A stretch of DNA of 64,000 bases from positions 147,445-211,444 of the forward strand of contig NZ_MSQB01000007.1 in NCBI RefSeq assembly GCF_002149965.1, given 5' to 3'. The first letter of the stretch is position 1. Each line of letters opens with the position of its first letter. This document shows positions 1-7,667 of the stretch, in pieces. This stretch comes from Novosphingobium panipatense. Lineage in GTDB: Bacteria; Pseudomonadota; Alphaproteobacteria; Sphingomonadales; Sphingomonadaceae. The translations under genes were made by a program, and so were the position numbers. Under the pieces are notes generated by a model. That model had not been told where the DNA came from, ran no database searches, and saw nothing but the letters and a program-made list of their open reading frames with translations.

Positions 1-642
1 TGCGCCCATGTCGCTGAGGCTGGTGTTGACGTTCTTGATGACGCCATCGATCGTGCCAACCATCGTTTCAGCGGTGGCAGCCGTAGCGATGCCGCCGGTG
101 CCGATGGCCGTCGTCACCATGGCGGTGAAGCCCTGGTTGTCGACGTTCAGCGAGTCGTCGGTGCCAGCGGTGTCGATCGTCAGCGACTGGAGAGCCGCAA
201 CGGTCTTGGTGCCGCTGAAGCCTTCGTCGAGCAGGTTGGTGTTGTTGAATTCCGACGACTTGATGATCGTGGTGATCTGCTCGTTCAGCGCCGTGAAGTC
301 CTTGTCGATAGCGGCGCGGCTGTCGTCTTCCAGACCGGCATCCGCTGCTTCATAGGCCTTCGACTTCATCTGGTTGAGAAGGTCGGAAATCTGCTCGGCA
401 CCGGCGATCGCGGTGTCGGTGACGCTCTTCGCGTTGTTGAGCGAGGAGGTGACCGCACCCAGACCGCCGAGGTCGCCACGAAGGGTCTGAGCCACGGTGT
501 ACTTCGACGAATCATCCTTGGTCGAGCCGACGGCCAGACCGGTGTTGATGCGGCTCTGCACCTGGTTCATGCCTGCATTGGTCGCGTTGAGGCTCTGGAG
601 AGCGGCCATCGCGCCAGCATTGGTGTTAACCGAAAACGCCAT
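1..642 (-). CDS. fliC: Flagellin, C-terminal part cut by window edge
   Basis: The reverse strand from the ATG at 640-642 encodes about 214 residues of a flagellin. The start reads MAFSVNTNAGAMAALQSLN, followed by a heptad-like stretch with NQVQTRINTGL, the usual N-terminal D0/D1 signature of flagellins. The frame stays open to base 1, so the C-terminal D1/D0 helices lie outside. The sequence past residue 130 is Thr/Ala/Gly-rich, like a short variable domain. The gene stands alone behind a 160-base leader and a sigma-28-like promoter, separate from the flgFGAH operon upstream. FlbT and FlaF, both encoded in this window, are known post-transcriptional regulators of flagellin in Alphaproteobacteria. 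Other flagellin copies may lie to the left. Confidence 0.95.
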   Translation of the reverse strand, partial: MAFSVNTNAGAMAALQSLNATNAGMNQVQSRINTGLAVGSTKDDSSKYTVAQTLRGDLGGLGAVTSSLNNAKSVTDTAIAGAEQISDLLNQMKSKAYEAADAGLEDDSRAAIDKDFTALNEQITTIIKSSEFNNTNLLDEGFSGTKTVAALQSLTIDTAGTDDSLNVDNQGFTAMVTTAIGTGGIATAATAETMVGTIDGVIKNVNTSLSDMGA

Positions 643-815
643 TTTGGTCTTCCTTCTAGAAAAGCAGGCCGAGTTCTGCGGCCGGATGACGGGAGCGCCG
701 TCATGCGCACAGCTGGTTCTTCCGGCTGCATCTTCATTCTAGGAAGGGAAAATAACCGCCCGGGAATTTGGAAAGAAAAGTTTTCGAATGACGGTGCGGA
801 TGCTGTCGTTAGCCC

Positions 816-841
816 TTATCGATCCGTATCCGGCGCTGTTA
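816..841 (-). promoter_or_regulatory. Sigma-28-like promoter of the flagellin gene
   Basis: Read on the minus strand, ATCGATAA (bases 823-816) resembles the sigma-28 -10 element GCCGATAA. TAAC (841-838) lies 14 bases upstream, close to the TAAA-N15 arrangement of FliA promoters. Transcription from here gives a leader of roughly 165 bases before the flagellin ATG, long enough for FlbT-type regulation of the leader. This is a pattern match only. Confidence 0.5.
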
Positions 842-863
842 CTCGATTGCATTACGCACGAAA

Positions 864-887
864 CCCCTCCGGCTACTGCCGGAGAGG
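864..887 (-). terminator. Terminator after flgH
   Basis: A GC-rich hairpin (CTCCGGC arms, TACT loop) is followed by a short T run on the minus strand. It lies 30 bases past the flgH stop and closes the flgF-flgG-flgA-flgH operon. Confidence 0.6.
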
Positions 888-916
888 TGCAATTCGTGTC
901 GCAATAGTACGCCCGA

Positions 917-1690
917 TCAGAACGGGAAGAGGGCGTCGTAGATCTGTTGTCCCCACCGGGCCTGCTGGGCGTCGGTAAGCTGGCCGCGGCCGCCGTAGCT
1001 GATGCGGGCTTCGGCGATCTGGGAATGCTTGATCGAGTTGTCGCGGGCGATGTCCTCGGGCCGGATCACGCCGGTGACGACGAGTTCGCGCAACTCGTAA
1101 TTGACGCGCACTTCCTGCTTGCCGCGGATCTGGAGATTGCCGTTGGGCAGCACGCCGATGACCGTGGCGGCCACCGTCATGTTGATCTGCTCGCTGCGGG
1201 TCGTGTTGCCCACGCCCGTCGCGCTGGACTTCGAATCCGTGCTGACGAGGTTTGAGGGGTCGGGATTGCCCGGCAGGATCTTGGGGATCACGGTTTCCAG
1301 CCCCAGCAGCGCGGCGATGCCGCTGTTCTCGCTGCCGTTGCGGGTGCGGGTGGTGGAGTTCGCGACTTGCGCATTGTCCGCGATGTTGATGCGGATCGTC
1401 ACGATGTCCCCCACGCGCGAGGCGCGCTGGTCGCGGAAGAAAGCGCCGCCGCCGGTGCGGAACAGCGAGGCGCCGCGTGCGGCATCCGCCTGCTGGCCGT
1501 TCGCCGCGAGCGCCCGGTCGTCTACCGAGTGATTGCCCAGCGAAGGTTCCAGGCGCGGCGCCACCGGTTCTTCCGCCTCGGACATCTTCGGCGGCTTGCC
1601 GACGTTCTTGAGGCGGCCCACCGCGCCGCAGCCCGAAAGCAGGCTGGCGGCGAGGAGCACGGAAACGAGAGGTGCGAAACGGTTGGTCAC
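917..1690 (-). CDS. flgH: Flagellar L-ring lipoprotein FlgH
   Basis: The 257-residue protein starts with a lipoprotein signal peptide whose lipobox LLSGC places the acylated cysteine at residue 21. The rest is a typical FlgH: the block RVGDIVTIRINIADNAQVAN near residues 90-110, and a C-terminal IRPEDIARDNSIKHSQIAEA region. FlgH forms the L ring in the outer membrane around the distal rod. It is the last gene of the flgF-flgG-flgA-flgH operon, 11 bases after flgA. The length is close to the family norm and nothing is unusual. Confidence 0.97.
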   Translation of the reverse strand: MTNRFAPLVSVLLAASLLSGCGAVGRLKNVGKPPKMSEAEEPVAPRLEPSLGNHSVDDRALAANGQQADAARGASLFRTGGGAFFRDQRASRVGDIVTIRINIADNAQVANSTTRTRNGSENSGIAALLGLETVIPKILPGNPDPSNLVSTDSKSSATGVGNTTRSEQINMTVAATVIGVLPNGNLQIRGKQEVRVNYELRELVVTGVIRPEDIARDNSIKHSQIAEARISYGGRGQLTDAQQARWGQQIYDALFPF

Positions 1691-1701
1691 GGCCGGTCTC
1701 C

Positions 1702-2139
1702 CTATTGTGCGGTGATCCGCACGTCGCCCGAGCCCATGGCTACGGCATCGAGCGTGCGGTTGGTGGCGAGGTTGAGCACGCGGACCTGCTCGCCCTTGCC
1801 GCCGTCGCTGAGCGCGCGCCCGGCCGAGGTGATCTTGAGCGCGCCGGAGATCAGCGAGATCGTCACCGCCTCGCCGCGCCGGACGAGCCGGGGCGCGGTG
1901 AGGTCGGTCGAGCGTACCGGAGCACCGGCATTGAGGCGGCGCACCGCCTCCTGCCCCGCTGCTTCGGCCGGGCTCAGCGCATTGCGCGCGATCGCCGGAA
2001 AGACCGGCGCGGTGACGAAGTCTGCTGCCGACAGCACTTCGCCGCGTTCGACGGTGCGGGCGAGAACGGGCGCGGGCTCGCCGGACGGCATGGCCGGGGC
2101 GGTGGCCAGCGCGGGCGCGAGGAGGAGTGCGGTGAGCAT
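1702..2139 (-). CDS. flgA: P-ring assembly chaperone FlgA (short form)
   Basis: A 145-residue protein with a short signal peptide (MLTALLLAPALATAPA), then a SAF-type fold: 'RTVERGEVLSAADF' early, and 'VRRGEAVTISLISGALKI' and 'NLATNRTLDAVAMGSGDVRI' in the C-terminal half. FlgA is the periplasmic chaperone for FlgI polymerisation into the P ring. At 145 residues it is shorter than the enterobacterial form (about 220) and keeps little more than the SAF and C-terminal beta domains, as in other sphingomonads. It sits 4 bases after flgG and 11 before flgH. Confidence 0.88.
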   Translation of the reverse strand: MLTALLLAPALATAPAMPSGEPAPVLARTVERGEVLSAADFVTAPVFPAIARNALSPAEAAGQEAVRRLNAGAPVRSTDLTAPRLVRRGEAVTISLISGALKITSAGRALSDGGKGEQVRVLNLATNRTLDAVAMGSGDVRITAQ

Positions 2140-2143
2140 GATC

Positions 2144-2929
2144 TCAGCTTATCTGCGTCGAGGTCTGGAGCATCTCGTCAGCCGTCTTGAGCACGCGGCT
2201 GTTCATCTCGTAGGCGCGCTGCGCGGTGATGAGCGAGGTGATTTCCGAGACCGGATTGACGTTCGAGGCTTCGATGAAGCCCTGGCTCAGGGTGCCGAAC
2301 GAAGGCTGGCCCGGCGTGGAGATGGTCGGCTGACCCGACGCGCCGGTTTCCAGGAACAGGTTCGAACCGATCGCCTCGAGACCCGCCTCGTTGATGAAGG
2401 TGGCGAGTTCGAGCTGGCCCACGGTCTGCATTTCGGCCTGGCCCGCGATCTTCACCTGGACTTCACCGGTCTTCGAGACGGTGACGTCCAGCGCGCCCTG
2501 CGGGATCGTGATGTTGGGCTGGACCAGATAGCCGTCGGTGGTGACGAGTTCGCCCTGGTCGGAAAGCTGGAACGAACCGGCGCGCGTATAGGAAATGTCG
2601 CCGGAGGGCATGGTGATCTGGAAATAGCCGGGGCCGTCGATCGCCATGTCGTAAGTATTGCCGGTATTGGTCAGCGCGCCCTGCTCGGTGATGCGATAGA
2701 CGCCGCCGGTGCGCACGCCCGCACCGATCTGGATGCCGGTGGGGACCTTGGTGCCGGTGTCGCTGGTGTTCGAACCGGGACGCGATACCTGCTGGTAGAG
2801 CAGGTCCTGGAACTCCGCGCGCTGACGCTTGAACGCGGTGGTGTTCATGTTGGCGATATTGTTCGAGATGACATCGACGTTGGTCTGCTGCGCGAGCATC
2901 CCGGTCGAGGCGATGGAGAGAGAACGCAT
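2144..2929 (-). CDS. flgG: Distal rod protein FlgG
   Basis: A 261-residue protein with the rod/hook N-terminal motif (SIASTGMLAQQTNVDVISNN) and the matching C-terminal motif (EITSLITAQRAYEMNSRVLK). The length of about 260 is the FlgG norm, and the central region TRAGSFQLSDQGELVTTDGY is FlgG-like. It polymerises into the distal rod that crosses the P and L rings. The gene lies 46 bases after flgF and just ahead of flgA. The start ATG is preceded by GAGG. Confidence 0.97.
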   Translation of the reverse strand: MRSLSIASTGMLAQQTNVDVISNNIANMNTTAFKRQRAEFQDLLYQQVSRPGSNTSDTGTKVPTGIQIGAGVRTGGVYRITEQGALTNTGNTYDMAIDGPGYFQITMPSGDISYTRAGSFQLSDQGELVTTDGYLVQPNITIPQGALDVTVSKTGEVQVKIAGQAEMQTVGQLELATFINEAGLEAIGSNLFLETGASGQPTISTPGQPSFGTLSQGFIEASNVNPVSEITSLITAQRAYEMNSRVLKTADEMLQTSTQIS

Positions 2930-2975
2930 GTTGGCTCCTCGTTGGATCAGGTGGGTGGAGAAGAGATTCTAGCGG

Positions 2976-3719
2976 TCAGCCGACCCTGCTAAGGCGGTCG
3001 ATCGCGCGCTTGCGCATGTCGTTGAGGTCGGCCGAGAGGCGCTGGCTGGTCTGGTAGGAGCGCAGGATCTCGACCATGTGGGTGGTCTCGGTGATCGGCT
3101 CGACATTGGAGCCTTCCACGCCGCCGGTCTTGAGCCTGGTCTGCGCCTGGGTGAGCATGCGGCCGTTGGTGCCGGCGAGCATGCCGTCGCCGCGCGGCTC
3201 CAGCATGTTCTCGTCCGCGAAATCGGTCACTGCCAAGCGGCCGACAGGACCGTCGCCGACCATGACCGAACCGTCCTCGGTGATCGTCACGAGGTTCAGC
3301 TGATCGGTGGGAACCGTGATCGGCTGGCCGTTCTCGTCCAGCAGGCGCTGGCCGCCGGATGTGGCCAGTTCGCCGGTGCTCAGGATCTTCACGAAGCCCG
3401 CGCGCGTATAGGCGACGCCGCCCTCGGGCGTTTCGACATTGAGATAGCCGGGGCCGTCGATCATCACGTCCAGCGCATTGCCGGTCGACTGGAAGGCGCC
3501 CTGCGAGGCGTCGTGAACGGCGCCGAAGTCCAGCACGAAGGATGTCTTGCGGGCATCCTCGACCGGCGCGTCTTTCACGGTCTCGACATATTCGTGGAAC
3601 AGCGCCTGCTCGCGCTTGTACCCCACGGTACTGGTGTTCGCCATGTTGTTGGCAGTAATGTCGAGCTGGCGGCGCAAGGCCTGCTCATGGCTCAGCAGAA
3701 CGAAGGAAGAGACGTCCAT
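2976..3719 (-). CDS. flgF: Proximal rod protein FlgF
   Basis: A 247-residue rod protein: the N-terminal 'LRRQLDITANNMANTSTVGY' and C-terminal 'ITETTHMVEILRSYQTSQR' are the paired coiled-coil motifs of axial proteins. The size and the position before flgG fit FlgF. It is the first gene of the flgF-flgG-flgA-flgH operon, divergent from fliL. The 142-base region between them holds the palindrome and TCCTATAA box described separately. Only the fliL side has a clear box, so the flgF promoter is not obvious. Confidence 0.95.
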   Translation of the reverse strand: MDVSSFVLLSHEQALRRQLDITANNMANTSTVGYKREQALFHEYVETVKDAPVEDARKTSFVLDFGAVHDASQGAFQSTGNALDVMIDGPGYLNVETPEGGVAYTRAGFVKILSTGELATSGGQRLLDENGQPITVPTDQLNLVTITEDGSVMVGDGPVGRLAVTDFADENMLEPRGDGMLAGTNGRMLTQAQTRLKTGGVEGSNVEPITETTHMVEILRSYQTSQRLSADLNDMRKRAIDRLSRVG

Positions 3720-3758
3720 TCGGGCACCTTGCGAAAAAGTTCCAGATATTCGGCGCTA

Positions 3759-3771
3759 GGCAGATTTTGCC
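3759..3771. promoter_or_regulatory. Palindrome GGCA-N5-TGCC between flgF and fliL
   Basis: The inverted repeat GGCA-GATTT-TGCC lies 9 bases upstream of the TCCTATAA box of fliL, in the divergent flgF/fliL region. The same half-sites with exactly 5 spacer bases recur at 35564-35576 and 48843-48855, each before a flagellar operon. It may be a regulator site, with the short FlbD homologue as a candidate ligand. Confidence 0.5.
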
Positions 3772-3780
3772 GCTCAGCTT

Positions 3781-3789
3781 TCCTATAAT
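3781..3789 (+). promoter_or_regulatory. TCCTATAAT box upstream of fliL
   Basis: TCCTATAAT, 72 bases before the fliL ATG. It belongs to the recurring flagellar box of this window and may be a -10 element. No standard -35 hexamer is visible 17 bases upstream. Confidence 0.55.
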
Positions 3790-3861
3790 AGAGGCGAAAT
3801 CGCGAAAGCGGATGCGCGGACACCATTTCGGTGCAGGGGGCGCATCCCAGGAGCCAAGGGG

Positions 3862-4368
3862 ATGAATGTGTCCAGCGACGACGTGATCGACATTACGGCG
3901 GTCGATGTGCCGGAGCCCAAGAAGTCCGGTAAGAAAATGCTGGTAATCGGCGGGGCCGCGGTCCTGGCGCTGCTTGCGGGCGGCGGCGGAGCCTGGTGGT
4001 TCATGCGCGGCGGATCGGAAGAGGCGGAACATGCCCCGGCCGGAAGCGCCGCGGGTGAGGGTGATGCTTCATCCTATATTGAAGTGCCGCCGATGATCGT
4101 GAACTTGCGCGGCAGCGACAGCCAGGCGCGCTTCCTGAAATTGCGCTTCATCATCGTCGCCGCCGACGGCAAGACCGACAAGGTCAAGGCCAAGCTGCCC
4201 GCGGTGCTCGATGCGCTTCAGCCGTTCCTGCGCGAACTGCGGCCCGACGACCTCAACGGATCGGCAGCCGTTTTCCGTATCAAGGAAGAGATGATGACGC
4301 GTGCGACCCAGGCGCTTGGCGCGGGCATGGTCAAGGACGTGCTGATCCAGGACCTCGTCCAGCAATGA
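3862..4368 (+). CDS. fliL: Flagellar basal body-associated protein FliL
   Basis: A 168-residue single-pass membrane protein: cytoplasmic N-terminus, a hydrophobic segment at residues about 25-48, then a periplasmic domain with the FliL pattern 'VPPMIVNLRGSDSQARFLKL' and a C-terminal 'VKDVLIQDLVQQ'. FliL forms rings around the stator and supports torque. It leads fliL-fliM-DUF6468-motE-like, in which each gene overlaps the next by an ATGA. Two further proteins of this window (6816-7286 and 33016-33453) look like distant relatives of its periplasmic domain. Confidence 0.93.
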   Translation: MNVSSDDVIDITAVDVPEPKKSGKKMLVIGGAAVLALLAGGGGAWWFMRGGSEEAEHAPAGSAAGEGDASSYIEVPPMIVNLRGSDSQARFLKLRFIIVAADGKTDKVKAKLPAVLDALQPFLRELRPDDLNGSAAVFRIKEEMMTRATQALGAGMVKDVLIQDLVQQ

Positions 4369-5384
4369 GCGACGATTTCGACGACTTCATCCTCCCCGAT
4401 CCGCCCAAGATGGGCGCGATCAACGACGACACTTTCGACCAGGACAGCATCGATGCGCTGTTCGGGTTCGACAGCGACATGCCGGCCGCGCCCAAGAGCG
4501 GGCTGAAGGCGATGATCGAATCCAACGTGATCAGCCACGAACGGCTGCCCATGCTGGAAGTGGTCTGCGAACGCATGGTTCGCTCCTTCGCGACCAGCAT
4601 GCGCAACCTGACGTCGGATGCGATCGACGTCACGCTGGAGGAAATCACCTCCACCCGCTTCGGCGAGTTCATGAACCGCGTTGCGCTGCCCGCGATGTTC
4701 GGCGTGTTCCAGGTGACCGAGTGGGAGAACTACGGCGTCGTCACCGTCGATTCCGGGCTGATCTATGCCGTCGTCGATGCCCTGCTGGGCGGCCGCAAGG
4801 GGTCGCGCCCGATGCGGGTCGAAGGGCGCGCCTTCACCACGATCGAGACCATGCTGGTTTCCAAGATGGTGCAGCTTGCGCTGGACGACCTCTCGAGTGC
4901 CTTCGAGGCGATCGAGCCGGTGACCATGGTGGTCGAGCGCATGGAATCGAGCCCGCGCTTCGCTGCCATCGCCGGACCCAGCAACATCGCCGCCGTCGCC
5001 ACGTTCCGCGTCGACATGGAAGGACGCGGGGGCAAGTTCTCGGTACTGCTGCCTTATGCGACGATCGAGCCGGTCCGCGACAAGCTGCTGCAACGCTTCA
5101 TGGGCGAAAAGCTCGGCCGCGACCGCATCTGGGCCGCGCACATGGCCAGCGAACTCTACAATACCGAAGTCACCGTGGACGTCGTGCTCGGCGAAAAGCT
5201 GATGAGCCTGCGCGACGTGATGACTCTCAAGGTGGGGCAGACGATCGCCCTCAGCCACAGCCCGAACGATGCGCTTCAGGTCCAGTGCGGCGGCGTGCCG
5301 CTGGGCCGCGCGCATATCGGCCAGCGTTCGAGCAATATCGCCATTCGCATGGCCACTGACATTTCCAAGGGGTATCCGAAATGA
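4365..5384 (+). CDS. fliM: Flagellar motor switch protein FliM
   Basis: A 339-residue FliM. Residues 25-33 (DQDSIDALF) are the CheY-P-binding motif, normally at the very N-terminus and here preceded by about 24 acidic residues. The CheC-like middle domain follows (ALLGGRKGSRPMRVEGRAFT), then a C-terminal SpoA domain (TLKVGQTIALSHSPNDALQV) that joins FliN in the C ring. The start overlaps the fliL stop by ATGA and the stop overlaps the DUF6468 gene. It pairs with the fliG, fliN and cheY genes elsewhere in the window. Confidence 0.97.
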   Translation: MSDDFDDFILPDPPKMGAINDDTFDQDSIDALFGFDSDMPAAPKSGLKAMIESNVISHERLPMLEVVCERMVRSFATSMRNLTSDAIDVTLEEITSTRFGEFMNRVALPAMFGVFQVTEWENYGVVTVDSGLIYAVVDALLGGRKGSRPMRVEGRAFTTIETMLVSKMVQLALDDLSSAFEAIEPVTMVVERMESSPRFAAIAGPSNIAAVATFRVDMEGRGGKFSVLLPYATIEPVRDKLLQRFMGEKLGRDRIWAAHMASELYNTEVTVDVVLGEKLMSLRDVMTLKVGQTIALSHSPNDALQVQCGGVPLGRAHIGQRSSNIAIRMATDISKGYPK

Positions 5385-5956
5385 CCTTCGCCACAACGAT
5401 CAATGTCGTGCTGATCCTGCTTTGCGTTTCCGTGCTCGTGCAGAGCGCCCGGATGAGCCGCCGCCTGCGCACTCTGCGCGACACCCAGCTTGCCGAGGGC
5501 GTGGCCCAGCTCGAACGGGCGACCGGCCAAGCCCGCGCGGTGCTGGGCGATCTCAAGCGCGTGCTCTCGACCGATGGCCAGGCCCAGGCCACTGCCATCG
5601 CCGCCGCGGAGGAAATCCGCGACGAACTGACCCTGATGGTGGGCATCGGCAATGCCGTTGCCGATCGCATCATGGAAGCCGCCGCCAAGACTCCCAAGGC
5701 AGAGGAAAAGGCGCCGCCGAAGAAGCGCGCCGTGCGCAAGCCGCGCACGACCAAGCCCAAGACCGCCGCGCCCGCGGCCAAGTCGAGCGATGCCGAGAAG
5801 GTCGTCGCGGGCATTCTCGAAGCCGAAAAGGTTGCCGCTCCGGCCCGTACCCGCTCGCGCCGCAAGGTTGCCGTTCCGGCTGCGATCAACGATGCCAGCG
5901 GCGTCGTGCGTGATATCGCCACGGCCCGCGCTTCGCGTGAAAGCGCCGTTGCATGA
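5381..5956 (+). CDS. DUF6468-type membrane protein of the fliM operon
   Basis: A 191-residue protein with one N-terminal membrane segment (residues about 4-22) and a cytoplasmic helical part (LRDTQLAEGVAQLERATGQA). The Lys/Ala/Pro-rich tail includes KKRAVRKPRTTKPKT. The N-terminal half matches my recollection of DUF6468, a family found next to fliM in Alphaproteobacteria whose function is unknown to me. It overlaps fliM and the motE-like gene by ATGA, so it is very likely co-translated with switch or stator parts. The basic tail could contact acidic partners or membrane, but that is a guess. Confidence 0.75.
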   Translation: MTFATTINVVLILLCVSVLVQSARMSRRLRTLRDTQLAEGVAQLERATGQARAVLGDLKRVLSTDGQAQATAIAAAEEIRDELTLMVGIGNAVADRIMEAAAKTPKAEEKAPPKKRAVRKPRTTKPKTAAPAAKSSDAEKVVAGILEAEKVAAPARTRSRRKVAVPAAINDASGVVRDIATARASRESAVA

Positions 5957-6621
5957 TGCAGCCCCAGGCTTCCGGTTCGGGGCTTGTGGGCGGCATGCTG
6001 GCTCCGCTCCGCGCCCTGGTGACGCCCTCGCGGCTGATCCTGGGCGTGGCCGGAGTGGCGGCGGTGGCCAATGCCATCGCCCTGGCCGCGCCGCCTGTCA
6101 GCACCGTCAAGGGCGACTCCGGCCGTCTCGGCGCCTCGCTCCAGGACGCGGGGGCCCAGCGCGACCGCGTTCTGGCGGCCGAGCGGCGCAAGCTGGAAAT
6201 GCGCGAGCAGGCGGTCAAGGCGGGCGAAGCGCGGCTGGCCGGGCAGGCCCAGCAGAACCAAGCCGCCGCTGCGGCGACGCCCACCGGCAAGAACGGCGAG
6301 GCCGAGCCGGAAGTGCCCTATGACAATCTGGCGCGCATCTATCAGACGATGAAGCCCCAGCGCGCCGCACCGATCTTCGAGAAGCTCGACATCGAAGTGC
6401 AGGCGCAAGTCGCGCGCCGCATGCGCGAGCGGGCGACGGCGCAGATCATGGCTTATATGACGCCGAGTTCGGCGGTGGAACTGTCCATGGCGCTGGCGGG
6501 CCGCAAGGTCATCAAGGCGCCGCCGCCAGTGGCTTCCCAGCCCCAGCCAAAGCGCGGCAAGCCGCAGGCGCTTGCGGCCTCCGGCAAGCCGGTACAACCG
6601 GCAGCGCCTCCCGCCCAGTAG
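5953..6621 (+). CDS. MotE-like protein (MgtE_N-type domain)
   Basis: A 222-residue exported or anchored protein. A hydrophobic segment at residues about 22-45 is followed by a charged coiled coil (AERRKLEMREQAVKAGEARL). A C-terminal MgtE_N-like domain follows, with 'LARIYQTMKPQRAAPIFEKL' and 'MTPSSAVELSMAL'. In Rhizobium the comparable protein MotE is a periplasmic chaperone for the motility protein MotC, and similar proteins accompany flagellar switch genes widely. The tail is Pro/Gln/Ala-rich. It is the last gene of the fliL operon, before a strong terminator. Confidence 0.75.
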   Translation: MMQPQASGSGLVGGMLAPLRALVTPSRLILGVAGVAAVANAIALAAPPVSTVKGDSGRLGASLQDAGAQRDRVLAAERRKLEMREQAVKAGEARLAGQAQQNQAAAAATPTGKNGEAEPEVPYDNLARIYQTMKPQRAAPIFEKLDIEVQAQVARRMRERATAQIMAYMTPSSAVELSMALAGRKVIKAPPPVASQPQPKRGKPQALAASGKPVQPAAPPAQ

Positions 6622-6643
6622 GGGCTTTGCCGAGGCTTGAACG

Positions 6644-6681
6644 AAAAAAGCCCCCGTCCAGATCTGGACGGGGGCTTTTTT
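6644..6681 (+). terminator. Terminator of the fliL-fliM operon
   Basis: A perfect hairpin (AAAAAAGCCCCCGTCCA and its complement around GATC) with flanking A and T runs, 22 bases after the motE-like stop. It could work in both directions. Confidence 0.9.
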
Positions 6682-6688
6682 CATATAT

Positions 6689-6806
6689 GTCGTCCCGGAC
6701 TTGATCCGGGACCGCTGGCCGTGAACGGCCCACCTTTCGGCCAGGCGCTCTCAAGCAAGGGTTCCCCTCAAGAACGCCAGCGGTCCCGGATCAAGTCTGG
6801 GACGAC
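6689..6806. repeat. 31-bp inverted repeat, REP-like
   Basis: The arms 6689-6719 and 6776-6806 are complementary over 31 bases with one mismatch, beginning GTCGTCCCGGACTTGATCC. They enclose 56 bases. Arms of this sort (a 'GTCCCGGACTTGATCCGGGAC' core) are common intergenic repeats in sphingomonads. The element sits between the fliL operon terminator and the minus-strand gene at 6816-7286. Confidence 0.75.
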
Positions 6807-6815
6807 GAAACGGGG

Positions 6816-7286
6816 TCAACCCTCGTCGGCGGAGACTTTCACGATCAGCACTTTCTCGATGCCCCGGTCGAGCCGCTTGATGGGCGCGGCCATCATTGCC
6901 GAGAGCCGCGCGACGTTCACGGGCGCATAGGGCGAGGCATGGAGGCGGGCGAACTCGATGGCGGCTGCCAGTGAGGCAGCGCGCAGTTCGGGCATGCGCT
7001 TGGTCAGTTCGGCGGCATTCTCGGCGGACTTCGTCTTTACCGCCAGCGAGAGGTGAAGCACGCCGTCGATCCGGCCGCTGTCGATGATCGGCGCGTCGAT
7101 CGGCTCCATGACCACGAAAGAGGGATCGGGCGGCGGGATCGGGTCGGCCTTCTTGGCCTCCGTCTTTCCAGTTCCGGCTTGGCCGGTTTCGGCTTGCGTC
7201 GGCACTGCCGCTGCCGTCGCCGCGACGGTCGCGACAAGCAGCGCTGCCAGCCGCGAGGCACTGCGGGAAGGGGCGGAAGACGGCAT
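6816..7286 (-). CDS. Exported FliL-like protein of unknown function
   Basis: A 156-residue protein from the ATG at 7284-7286; an upstream extension to 7481 would run through the promoter of the next gene. A signal peptide or anchor (LAALLVATVAATAAAVP) precedes a Lys/Pro linker. The C-terminal domain has the strand-helix-strand order of FliL periplasmic domains: a strand near 'GVLHLSLAVKT', helices around 'ELTKRMPELRAASLAAAIEF', and a last strand 'IEKVLIVKVSAD'. The relation to FliL is my inference from pattern. It is divergent from the one-TM protein gene and the TPR gene. Confidence 0.6.
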   Translation of the reverse strand: MPSSAPSRSASRLAALLVATVAATAAAVPTQAETGQAGTGKTEAKKADPIPPPDPSFVVMEPIDAPIIDSGRIDGVLHLSLAVKTKSAENAAELTKRMPELRAASLAAAIEFARLHASPYAPVNVARLSAMMAAPIKRLDRGIEKVLIVKVSADEG

Positions 7287-7336
7287 CGGAGACTCCAGAT
7301 CGGGCCGGACGGAGCGGACCGCCCGGCGGCTTCTTC

Positions 7337-7345
7337 CTCTATAAT
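7337..7345 (+). promoter_or_regulatory. CTCTATAAT variant of the flagellar box
   Basis: CTCTATAAT lies 28 bases before the ATG at 7374, matching the position of TCCTATAA boxes before other operons in this window. Confidence 0.45.
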
Positions 7346-7373
7346 AGAACGAAACCCCAGGAGTCAGGTTAAG

Positions 7374-7667
7374 ATGAGTGACGATCGGCGCCCGGCGAAA
7401 GTCAGGGTCTTCTCTTCCGGCACGCCGGACGGGAATTCTCCTGGCGCCAAGGCCGGGCAAAACGCGGCGGGTCAGGCCCAACCGAATAACCCCGGACGCC
7501 GCCGCACCGATGCGCCCCAGATCGCCGCCCTTGATGCCGCAACCCCGGCTGCCAAAAGCGGCGGGGCGTTGTGGGTCATGCTGGCGGCGGTGTTGTTCCT
7601 GATCGGCAGCGCGCTGGGCGGCGTGCTGTTCACGATGTCGGTCCTGTTCCCCGGAGCCTTGCTGTGA
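7374..7667 (+). CDS. Small one-TM protein upstream of the TPR gene
   Basis: A 97-residue protein. The N-terminal 60 residues are polar, basic and disordered-looking (MSDDRRPAKVRVFSSGTPDG); one hydrophobic segment at about residues 70-92 ends just before the C-terminus, so it looks tail-anchored. The ATG has AGGAG 9 bases upstream and a flagellar-type box before that. The stop overlaps the GTG start of the TPR gene (GTGA), implying translational coupling. I do not recognise a family. Membrane anchoring next to a TPR exported protein suggests a shared envelope role. Confidence 0.7.
   Translation: MSDDRRPAKVRVFSSGTPDGNSPGAKAGQNAAGQAQPNNPGRRRTDAPQIAALDAATPAAKSGGALWVMLAAVLFLIGSALGGVLFTMSVLFPGALL

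Noticed and set aside
4218..5396. 392-residue minus-strand frame opposite fliM
   Set aside because: fliM is certain and the frame lacks any domain.
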